Assembly: GCA_963847965.1 (NCBI GenBank)
Contig: CAWKCG010000047.1
Span: 248,001 to 312,000 of the forward strand
DNA from: Palsa-504 sp963847965
GTDB lineage: Bacteria; Actinomycetota; Actinomycetes; Streptosporangiales; Streptosporangiaceae
Reading direction: 5' to 3'
Length of the DNA: 64,000 bases
The notes beneath the pieces are model-generated. The model was not told the origin of the DNA. It saw only the letters and a program-made list of their open reading frames with translations, and ran no database searches. Below are positions 41,092 through 48,872 of this stretch, one piece after another. The stretch's first letter is position 1. Every line of letters begins with the position of its first letter. The translations under genes were made by a program, and so were the position numbers.

Positions 41092-44000
41092 GTGGCTGGC
41101 GAAGATGATCGCGGCTTCCGATTACCCGCATTGCCTCCGCTTATGTGGCGGTCTCGCTCGACGAGGACCAGCTCGACACTGACATCGCCGACCTGAACGC
41201 CAAGCTGGCAACCGGGATCCGCGACAGGGCAATCGCCCTGGGCCTGGACCAGGGCGCGGTCGACGCGGCGATCGCGGAGATACAGGCGAAGCTGCAGGCG
41301 ATCCGCGACCAGAACGCCGGGGTGGGGATCAACCAGGGCGACCTTGACACCGAGATCGCCGGGATCCAGGCCAAGCTGACCGCGCTCGGCGCTGAAAAGG
41401 TCGACATCCGGGTCGGCGCGTCCGGGCTGCCGGAGACCACCGCCGAGCTCGGCGGCGTCGCCGCGGCGATGAAGGCCGTCCAGGACAACGCCGGCCCGCT
41501 CGCAGACGCGATCACCGGGGTCACGTCCCTGTCCGAGGCGGTCGACGCGAACGGCGTGAGCGCCCGGGACGTGCTGGCCGACTGGGCTGCGGCTGATACC
41601 GGGCTCAAGTCGCTGCGGGAGTCCGCGCTGGCTTCGGCGCAGACCTACCTCCAGCTCAGCAGCGCCAGCTCCCGGGCTGTCAACGGCCTCACGCTCGCCC
41701 TGTCCGATGCGGCGACCCTCGCGTCCAGTTTGCCGCTGCCCGAGGTCCGGGCTTTCGACACGGCCATGGGGCAGCTGGCCAGCCAGGTGAAGTCCGGCCA
41801 GATGAGCATGGAGGATTTCCGGGCCGCCGCGATCGCCATGGCCGAGGATGCGGGCATCGACCTGCTGGAAATCCAGGACGCGTTCAGGTCATTCGACCAG
41901 TCGATAGCCAATAGCCTGCGGTCGGCGCAGGTCAGCGAGGAAGTCATCTCGCAGTGGCGTGGCCTGGGCCAGCAGGTCCGCGAGACAGGCGACCAGAGCA
42001 CCACGGCCGCAGCCGGCCTTCAGGCGGCCGGTAAGGCTGCCTCCGACGCCGGCCAGCAGGCCCACTCGGCGGGCGGCTGGTGGGGGGCGCTCACCAAGGA
42101 AGTCACCCTGTTCGGGGGTGCCCTCGGTGACATCCACATGGTCGGCACGATCCCGCTGTGGCACATCCTGCTCGACGCCGTGCTGGAGACGACGATCGCG
42201 TTCACCGAGGCGGCAGTCGCGCTGACCGCACTCGGGTTCGCGGCTGCGCCGGCGGTCGAGGACATCTTCCACCACATCCAGTCGGTCGACGACGTGGTGA
42301 AGACCCTGGGCATCGATATCCCGCCGGTGACCGGGCATCTCCATGATCTCGGGCGCGCGCTTGCGCCGCAGGTCGTCGAGCTGTACGGCGGGGCGCTGAA
42401 CACCCTGTCGTCGAACGGGTCGGTGCTGGCCGGCATCGTCACGAAGATCACCAGCGGGTTCGACGACTGGATGGCCCGGCTCGACCTGTTCATGGACAAG
42501 CAGTCCCACGCCGACGGCCTGATCGCGGCCGGCGGCGACGTCCTGCAGCAGATGTCAGTCATCCTGGACAACCTCGGGGTGTCGCTTGAGAATCTGGTCA
42601 AGGCCGACCCGGGGACGGTGCATTTCCTCGGTGACCTGCTGGAAGGCGCATCGGATCTGGTCCGGGTCTTCACCGAGATCCCGGCCCCGATCCTGAAGAC
42701 GGCACTGGCTGTCCACGCGTTCCTGCTGTGGGGCGGCCTGGTTGCCGACGTGGCCGTGAAGGCGGTTTCGCCGCTGTACTCGCTTGCCCTGGCCATCGGC
42801 GGGGTGAACAGGGCAACAGGGGCACTTGCGACTGTCGATGAGGGTGCGGGCGGTTTTACGCGGCTCGGCGCGATGGGTGCCGACTTGTCGGCCGTATTCA
42901 CTAACCTGACCATGCGCATCGGGCTGTTCAGTTCGCGGCTGACCGCGGTAGGTCCCGCGGTCGCCGCTACGGGCACCGATATGGCCGGCGTCGGTGCCGA
43001 GCTGGCCGCGCTGGATCCCGAGCTGGCCGCTGTCGGCACCGAGATCGCCGCCATCGGCACCGAGATGACCGCCACGGGCGCCAAGATCGGCGCTGTCGGT
43101 ACCGAGATGCGCGCAGGCCTCCTCACGACACTAAGCGATCTCGCGGTGAACCCGCTGACCTGGATCGGCGTAGCCGCTGCCGGGCTGGCCGCATTCACCG
43201 TAGCGGCACTGCTCAGCAAGGACGCTACCGAGCAGTGGATCGACACCCTGAACCAGGGGCTCGGCAAGGACACCTGGTTCAACACGCTGCCGAACAACAT
43301 GGCGGCCATCACCGCGGTGAACGCGCGGCTGGCCACCACCCAGAAGCAGCTCGGCTCGGCGATGACGGGCAGCCAGGGCGCCATCAGCGGGGTGGCGCTG
43401 CGGTACAGCGGGTACTCCGAGGCCGCGCAGGTCGCGCAAGGGCAGGCGAGGGGCCTGAGCCAGTCGGTCCAGCAGCTGACCGCCGAGCAGTCCAAGCTGG
43501 GCACGACGCAGCAGGCGCAGATCGGGTTCCTGTCTGCCCTCGGGAAGTCCTACGGTACGACGCTGCTCCAGTCGATGGGGCTGGCCACGGTGGCCGGGGT
43601 GAACCTGGCCCAGGTCACCAAGGAAGGCAGCGCGGCCTACAAGGCGGCCGTGCAGGAAGTCGCGAACCTGGAGACCGGGTACAAGGACATGTCGGTGCAG
43701 GGCAACCTGCTGGCGACGTCGGTCAACGCCGTGTCGTTCTCGACCGAGCAGCAGGACTCCAAGGTCACCGACCTGACCCAGGCGTGGACCGCGTTCATCA
43801 GCATGGTGACCGGCGGGGAGTCGGCGTTCGACACGTTCGAGACCCAGGTCGCCGGGCTCGGCACCGCCGCGGATGACGTGTCGTCGATCGGGGTGTCGGC
43901 CGGGAAGGCCAGCCTGTCCATCAAGGCCACGGGGGCCACCGCGGCGAAGACGAGGGCTCAGATCGACCAGCTGTCGGCGTCGGGGCTGCAGCTGAACGAG

Positions 44001-45040
44001 ACCTTCGGGCAGGGCATCACCGACGCAAACTCGATGATGAACGCCCTGCTCATGCAGGCGTCGGCCGCCGGGCTCGGTGCCAAGGGAACCCGGATGCTGA
44101 CCCAGGCCGGCAAGGACCTCGTGGCGCAGCTGCTGCCGACCGCCGAGGGCAGCAGCGAGGCGACCGCCCAGCTGTACGCCCTCGCGCAGCAGGCGGCTAC
44201 CAGGGCCCGGACGCGTTCCAGTCCCTGGTCACCTGGGTGGGTAAGACCGGCAATGCCGAGCAGAACCTCCAGGGCATCACCGCGCAGCTGACCGTGGCCA
44301 GCGCCAACCTGGCCAGCGACGTGCAGAACCTCGCCCAGGCGGTCGACCAGACCCTCAACCAGGCCATGGCCGCGGCAATCCTGCAGGCCTCCGGGGGCCA
44401 GGCGGCGTTCAACCAGTTCGCGAGCGCCGTCCTGGCCGGCCACGGCAACGTGGACAAGCTGAAGACGTCGGCCACGTCCCTGGCCACCGAGCTGCTCGAC
44501 ACGATCGGGAATACCCAGCAGGCCCACAGCGAGTTCGACACGTTCGCGATCGAGCTGGGGCTCACCAAGCAGCAGGCCGACAAGCTGTGGGCGTCGGTGG
44601 TCCGGCTGGCCGAGGCCGAGTCGCGGATCCCGGCGCACGTGACGAGCACGATCACGATCCAGGAAATCCTCGAGGGCGGTACTGCCACGGGCAGCGGCGG
44701 GGGAATGCACATCACCAATAAGGGCGCCACGGGCGGCCAGATCCGCGGCGGCTCGACCCGGCCCGGGGCTGACGACAACCTCGCGCTGCTGTCCCGTGAC
44801 GAGTGGGTCATCCAGGCCCCCGCGGTGCACAAGTACGGGTCGCGGATGTTCGAGGACCTGAACGCCATGCGGTACGCCGCCGGCGGCCAGGTCGGCGGAG
44901 GAGGCGGTGCCGCATCGCCGGCGGCCGGATCGCCGACGGTGAATAACTTCTACCTGGAGTTCCACGGGAAGCGGCCCACTGATGAGGAGTTTTACGCGAT
45001 CCAGCTGAAGCTCGCCTCGGCGGTCGGGAATGCCCCGTGA
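41092..45040 (+). pseudogene. Tail tape-measure-like protein, interrupted by two -1 frameshifts
   Basis: About 1315 residues if frames are joined. GTG 41092 (after GGAGGGAGG) gives MAGEDDRGF; a base is missing at about 41120, after which the frame reads ITRIASAYVAVSLDEDQLDTDIADL. A second missing G near 44196 shifts to the frame that ends at 45040. Tape-measure traits: long amphipathic helices with tandem heptad-like units (GTEIAAIGTEM..., 42943-43110), three hydrophobic segments in the middle, and the C-terminal PGADDNLALLSRDEWVIQAPAVHKYG with Gly-rich tail. Sets tail length in siphophages. Here no other tail, head or terminase gene is recognised. Confidence 0.72.
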
Positions 45041-45441
45041 GCGGCGGCTTCTCCTACGCGGTGCTCGGTCCGAGGCCCGAGGCTGCCGACGCCGGCGAGC
45101 GCCCTTTCGTCACGCTGATCGCGCTGCCCGGGTCTCCGATAGGCGGCCTCCGTACCAGGATTTCTGCCGAGCTGGCTGCTGGAGGCATTACGTGCGGGTG
45201 CTCGCACCCGGCGGATGCCGTCTGGCTGAGTCTTCCAGGGCGCACCTTGTGCTGTCGTGACTGCATTTCGGCCGTGGACGCCGGTAGCGGGTCGGCCGAC
45301 GCCGATAGCGGCCCGTGCGCTGCGTGCGGGGTGGATGGTGCCAGCACGTGGACGATCTGGCTGGCCGAGGTCGACCGCGTGAGCGTCAGAGCCCGGCTTT
45401 GCGCGGCTTGCGCCACGGCCGGGAGTGCGTCGTCCAACTAA
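45037..45441 (+). CDS. Cys-rich zinc-ribbon-like hypothetical protein
   Basis: 134 residues from GTG 45037 (GTGA overlap with the tape-measure frame). Cys motifs CGCSH, CCRDC, CAACG and CAACA could bind two zinc ions. Same style as the Cys-rich proteins of the transfer operon. No function assigned. Confidence 0.55.
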   Translation: MSGGFSYAVLGPRPEAADAGERPFVTLIALPGSPIGGLRTRISAELAAGGITCGCSHPADAVWLSLPGRTLCCRDCISAVDAGSGSADADSGPCAACGVDGASTWTIWLAEVDRVSVRARLCAACATAGSASSN

Positions 45442-45456
45442 CCGAAAAGAGGCCTG

Positions 45457-45813
45457 ATGGCTGACACCCACCACACCTCAGGAAGCCGGGCCAAGGTGAT
45501 CCGGGCCGACGTCGTGACGTTGCTGGCCGATATGCGCCCAGGATCGCCGTTCAGCCACCGGGACGGCCGCTCGTTCACCGTCAACGAGGTCGAACTGGCG
45601 CTGACCGCTACCGACGAAGAGCGGATAGCCGGTGCTGAGGCCGGCCTGATCGCCTCGGTACCCGGCGCGGTCGGCCCCAGCGACGTCACGCGGATCCGCC
45701 GTCGCGGCTGGGCCAACCTGGTCGCCGAGGCCTCCGGGCTCCCGATCGCCGAAGTCAACGCGCTCATCAGCGGGCGTGACACCACCCCTTCCGGCAGCAA
45801 GGAGAACCAATGA
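45457..45813 (+). CDS. Hypothetical protein
   Basis: 118 residues from ATG 45457, after AAAAGAGG. Contains a short helix-turn-helix-like segment (RRRGWANLVAEASGLPIAEVNALISG) near the end and VVTLLADMRPGSPFSHRDGRSFTVNEVELAL before it. Stop overlaps the next ATG. Unknown family. Confidence 0.55.
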   Translation: MADTHHTSGSRAKVIRADVVTLLADMRPGSPFSHRDGRSFTVNEVELALTATDEERIAGAEAGLIASVPGAVGPSDVTRIRRRGWANLVAEASGLPIAEVNALISGRDTTPSGSKENQ

Positions 45814-46118
45814 GCCAGTCACCCGGGCCGCTCGCGGCCTCGCAGGTCGCCGCGATGGCAGACGGCACCCCCGCTGAGGTCGCGCTCGACGTCCACGGGG
45901 AGGCCTTCGCGCGCTGGCGCATCTCCTCAGGCCTGCGCAGCCCGTCGTGGTGGTCTGACTGGCAGCATCTCGGCTCCGGCGCTGTGGCCGTTGCGATCGC
46001 TCCGGCCGACAGGCAAACCGGCGGAGCCTACGTGACCGTGACTACGGGCGGCCGGTCACCGTCCGGCCGCGCGGTCTGGCTGCTGACAGCCCGCGGAATA
46101 GGAAGCACCGCCCTGTAA
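45810..46118 (+). CDS. Hypothetical protein
   Basis: 102 residues from ATG 45810 (ATGA overlap). Beta-rich C-terminus (AVAVAIAPADRQTGGAYVTVTTGG). Last gene of the + strand block; meets the - strand transfer operon tail to tail with a 63-base overlap. Confidence 0.5.
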   Translation: MSQSPGPLAASQVAAMADGTPAEVALDVHGEAFARWRISSGLRSPSWWSDWQHLGSGAVAVAIAPADRQTGGAYVTVTTGGRSPSGRAVWLLTARGIGSTAL

Positions 46119-46274
46119 GCGCCGGGCGGCGCGAACTAGCGCCACGACGACCATGACGGCGATCAGCGTGATGAGCAGGGCCGCGGTCACATGGCCTCCG
46201 CTGGCAGCGATCAGCACGAGACCAACCGGCACCAACGCGAAAGCGACGATCCACCTGCCAACGATCGACTTCAT
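46056..46274 (-). CDS. Small two-helix membrane protein
   Basis: 72 residues from ATG 46274, after GGAGGG at ideal spacing. Two transmembrane helices (WIVAFALVPVGLVLIAAS and TAALLITLIAVMVVVALV) then a basic tail. Last gene of the - strand transfer operon. Resembles small spread (Spd-type) membrane proteins in layout. Confidence 0.6.
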   Translation of the reverse strand: MKSIVGRWIVAFALVPVGLVLIAASGGHVTAALLITLIAVMVVVALVRAARRLQGGASYSAGCQQPDRAAGR

Positions 46275-46401
46275 CTCGTATCCCTCCCAGCGCGGAGCTG
46301 GTGTCCCTCTCGATTGTGAATCTAGCGCGACCGACCGACAAAGGGAGAGCCACCCGGCAGGCCAAAAGTGCGCATACATCTGGCCGGCCCGGTCGGGCAT
46401 G

Positions 46402-46802
46402 TCAGAACGCGCGACGCCCGCGCGGCGAGGTGACGGCGGTGAAGACCAGGGCGAGTATCTGCCCGGCCAGCACCGCGGCCTCGGCCAGGGTCAGCTCGTA
46501 GTACTCGGCGTCGTGCACGAGGCCGACGTACGTCCGGCGCCCCTGTCCCGGGAACCCCCGCTCCAGGCGGGCCTGGAGCGGGACCTCCGGATGCCGGTGC
46601 CGGCAGGCGGGTAGTAGCGGCTGGTGTGGATGCCTTCGTCTTCCGGCCAGTCATGGGGGTGGCTGCACCACGGCGGGCAGTTGTCCGCGGCAGTGCTCCC
46701 CGATGACAAGGCAAGCGGTAGATCGTGGCCGTCAGTCGTGGCGATAGCGGGCGGCGTGTCGGCGGTGGGGCGCGTCTGGATGGAGTCGGCGGTCATGGTC
46801 AT
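46402..46802 (-). pseudogene. DUF6907-like small protein, -1 frameshift
   Basis: ATG 46802 after AAAGGAGGGG. N-terminal part holds CPPWCSHPHDWPEDEGIHTSRYYP. Near 46597 one C is missing; the next frame carries the family C-terminus (TYVGLVHDAEYYELTLAEAAVLAGQILALV) to a stop at 46402, about 133 residues in all. Common in actinomycete elements; molecular role unknown. Confidence 0.6.
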
Positions 46803-46893
46803 GCCGGTAATCCCCTCCTTTAACTGAATGCGTGCACGTTGTGACTTAGAGTTCCCTGACGAGGTGTACTTGGACTCGGCGAGGCGGATCTGT

Positions 46894-47082
46894 TCAGAGC
46901 CTGTGACCGATCCGTGTCCCGAACGGCCCGGGGACGGTGACGTACGGCCCTCTCGCGCTGGACCAGAACAGGTTGACGCCGCGGTGCCCGCGGGCGCGGC
47001 CGTGCCGGTAGTTCGCGTGGGCGTGGCCCGCGTGGTGACCCACGAGCAAGGCCAGGATGACGAAGATGGCGACGTAGATCAT
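46894..47082 (-). CDS. Small His-rich membrane protein
   Basis: 62 residues from ATG 47082, after GAGAGGAACG. One N-terminal helix (IYVAIFVILALLVG) followed by a His-rich stretch (HHAGHAHANYRHGRARGHRG), possibly metal-binding, and a conserved-looking end. ATGA overlap with the upstream gene. Confidence 0.55.
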   Translation of the reverse strand: MIYVAIFVILALLVGHHAGHAHANYRHGRARGHRGVNLFWSSARGPYVTVPGPFGTRIGHRL

Positions 47083-47258
47083 GACGGTTCGTTCCTCTCG
47101 ATCGCGGTGCGGATGGTGGTAGCGCGCCAGCACGGGCCGGCCGGAAGTTCATAGCCGGCGAGCCATACGTCATAGTCGGCACCGCACCCGTTCGCGCATG
47201 CAAGCGTCTCGTGCGCGGCGCCGGGGACCGGCTGCCAGTCGTGCGGGCCCGTGGTCAC
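47079..47258 (-). CDS. 59-residue Cys-containing small protein
   Basis: GTG 47258 overlaps the stop of the upstream gene and its own TGA overlaps the next ATG. Sequence holds CANGCGADYDVWLAGYELPAGPC, three Cys possibly for zinc. Chain of couplings on both sides is the main support. Confidence 0.5.
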   Translation of the reverse strand: MTTGPHDWQPVPGAAHETLACANGCGADYDVWLAGYELPAGPCWRATTIRTAIERNEPS

Positions 47259-47461
47259 CGGACGCGGAACCCGAGGAAGCTGCGGCCGACCTCGCCGCCT
47301 TCCTCCCGGGTCTCGTAATCGCGCAGCATCCGCTCGGCCTCGCGCTTGCTCCTGGCCTCGCCGGTGCTCCTGGTTGACCCGATGTACCTCCCGCGGGCGT
47401 ACACCTTGCGGGGGAACCGCTCTTCCGGCTCGTTGCTCTTGCTGAACAGTCCCATGATCAT
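47255..47461 (-). CDS. Small basic hypothetical protein of the transfer operon
   Basis: 68 residues from ATG 47461 (in-frame alternative ATG 47455), after AAGGGAAA. MGLFSKSNEPEERFPRKVY then a charged helix SKREAERMLRDYE. Overlaps both neighbours. No signal or membrane helix; unknown role. Confidence 0.55.
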   Translation of the reverse strand: MIMGLFSKSNEPEERFPRKVYARGRYIGSTRSTGEARSKREAERMLRDYETREEGGEVGRSFLGFRVR

Positions 47462-47862
47462 TTCCCTTCGGTGATGGCGTCCCCGGCCGTTCCGGGGATC
47501 ACGCCGCGCAGGACGCGGGCGGCCTGGTCCTCGCCGTCCGCGCCGTAGAAGTTCAGGTTCACCACGGGCGCGATCGCGGGCCGCTGCGCCAGGGGGATCG
47601 CGGACAGCCGCTCCGCGCGGGGCAGCTCCGCGGCGCGCCGCTGCGCCCACGCCGCGGCGTCACGGTCGTCGCGGGCCCGCGCCCACCGCATCAGCCACGC
47701 AACCGCCAGCGCGGTCACGACGGCCGCGGCCGCGGCCAGCCCGGTGATCAGCCACAGCCACGCCAGCAGCCACGCGGCGATCTGGGCCCCAGCGCCGGCC
47801 GCTACGGCGACGACGGCGAGCGGGAGGATGCCGTAGCCGGTGACTTTCCACGTGCCGTGCAT
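47458..47862 (-). CDS. Membrane protein of the transfer operon (Spd-like)
   Basis: 134 residues from ATG 47862, after GGAGGG. Two long hydrophobic segments (LPLAVVAVAAGAGAQIAAWLLAWLWLI; AAAVVTALAVAWLMRW, parts of a near-continuous membrane region to residue 60) followed by a soluble Arg/Ala-rich half with VVNLNFYGADG. Small membrane proteins next to traB spread plasmid DNA within mycelium in streptomycetes; a similar role is inferred. Confidence 0.6.
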   Translation of the reverse strand: MHGTWKVTGYGILPLAVVAVAAGAGAQIAAWLLAWLWLITGLAAAAAVVTALAVAWLMRWARARDDRDAAAWAQRRAAELPRAERLSAIPLAQRPAIAPVVNLNFYGADGEDQAARVLRGVIPGTAGDAITEGK

Positions 47863-48188
47863 CAGCGGTCCCTCCAGTCTTCCCAGGCTTCGAGCAGCGA
47901 CAGCTTCAGCTTGTGCATGTGGTACGCGCCCCAGCGCCGGGTCAGCTGCTGGCCGCCGCACCGCCGGCAGAGCCGCTTGCGCCTGCGCCGCGGCCGCGGC
48001 TCGTGCCCGGCCAGCCGGGCCGGGAGGCTCCCGCCGATCAGGCCGCCCGGGCGGCAGTGCCGGCACTCCCGGTGCGTGCAGAAGTACACGCAGACCAGCC
48101 GGCCGAGGATGGCCAGCAGGATGAGCGCGATCAGGTGCAGCCAGCCGCCCGCCGCGGCGAGCAGGCCGGAGATGATCAGGTGCAGCAT
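47862..48188 (-). CDS. Membrane protein with zinc motifs
   Basis: 108 residues from ATG 48188. N-terminal transmembrane segment (IISGLLAAAGGWLHLIALILLAILG), then CTHRECRHC and CRRCGG, likely a zinc site in the cytoplasm or wall side, and a basic helix. Stop overlaps the next ATG (TGATG). Confidence 0.55.
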   Translation of the reverse strand: MLHLIISGLLAAAGGWLHLIALILLAILGRLVCVYFCTHRECRHCRPGGLIGGSLPARLAGHEPRPRRRRKRLCRRCGGQQLTRRWGAYHMHKLKLSLLEAWEDWRDR

Positions 48189-48189
48189 G

Positions 48190-48672
48190 TCAGCCGTCCC
48201 CTCCGTGCGGGCGCGGGCAGTTGAACATCCCGTCGAAGTAGGCCTTGCAGCCGTACCGCGGGCAGTCCATGTCGCCGCAGGTGCCCGGCTCGTGGCTGTC
48301 GCCCCCCCGGCGCGAGGGGGCCGTCCTGCGCTTCGCCGCCTGCCTGCGCGCTTTCTCGCGGGCCCGCCGCTCGGCCGCGGCCCGCTTGCGTCGCTCGGTC
48401 CGCCGCGCCGACGCGGCCTGGCGCTTCCGCTTCCGCTCGGCCTGCCGCCGCCTGGTCGCCTGCTTGCGCTTGCGGGCCTTGAAGTCCGACTTCGGGTGGC
48501 AGAGATGACGCAGGCCGCGCGGTTTCCCGCACCGCGGGCACACCCACGTGACCGGGTTCTGCGCGCGGTGACGGCGCCGCTTCCGGCTGCCAGGGTTGCA
48601 CAGGTGCGTACCGAGGCCCCGGGGCTTGCCGCACGCGCCGCAGCGGATGACCCCCCGCCACTTCAACCCCAT
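48190..48672 (-). CDS. Arg/Lys-rich multi-zinc-ribbon protein
   Basis: 160 residues from ATG 48672, after GAGGAG. Two zinc-ribbon-like units (CGACGKPRGLGTHLC; CPRCGKPRGLRHLC), a very basic coiled coil of about 60 residues, then CGDMDCPRYGC. Strong candidate for nucleic acid binding. It is the first gene downstream of the 9-mer repeat cluster. Confidence 0.6.
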   Translation of the reverse strand: MGLKWRGVIRCGACGKPRGLGTHLCNPGSRKRRRHRAQNPVTWVCPRCGKPRGLRHLCHPKSDFKARKRKQATRRRQAERKRKRQAASARRTERRKRAAAERRAREKARRQAAKRRTAPSRRGGDSHEPGTCGDMDCPRYGCKAYFDGMFNCPRPHGGDG

Positions 48673-48731
48673 GGGTGCGCACTCCTCGTAATCGGCGCTC
48701 ACGGCCCGGAACCGCAAAACCGCAGGTCGCG

Positions 48732-48850
48732 GCGCGGCACGGGGCGCGGCACGCCCCGCGCGGTGCCGCGCCTGGCAGAGTTTCCGCAGGTCAGCGCGTG
48801 CCGCGCCAGCGCGGCACATGTGCCGCGCCAGCGCGGCACATGTGCCGCGC
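48732..48850. repeat. Cluster of eight 9-bp repeats, candidate clt transfer locus
   Basis: GTGCCGCGC or its complement GCGCGGCAC occurs at 48732-48740, 48744-48752, 48763-48771, 48798-48806, 48809-48817, 48820-48828, 48831-48839 and 48842-48850. The last five form palindromes GTGCCGCGC-CA-GCGCGGCAC repeating every 22 bp. The cluster lies just 3' of the traB stop. TraB proteins recognise repeated short motifs at a clt locus near traB, so this is the likely transfer site; an operator for the downstream genes is the alternative. Confidence 0.7.
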
Positions 48851-48872
48851 CATCATGGCCGTGCCGCGGCGT

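Noticed and set aside
39041..46118. Complete prophage
   Set aside because: No terminase, portal, capsid, head-tail connector, holin or endolysin could be recognised; only scaffold-like and tape-measure-like genes are present.
48798..48850. 22-bp repeats as a CRISPR or rho-independent terminator array
   Set aside because: No spacers, unit is a palindrome pair, and no T run follows; repeated protein-binding motif fits better.
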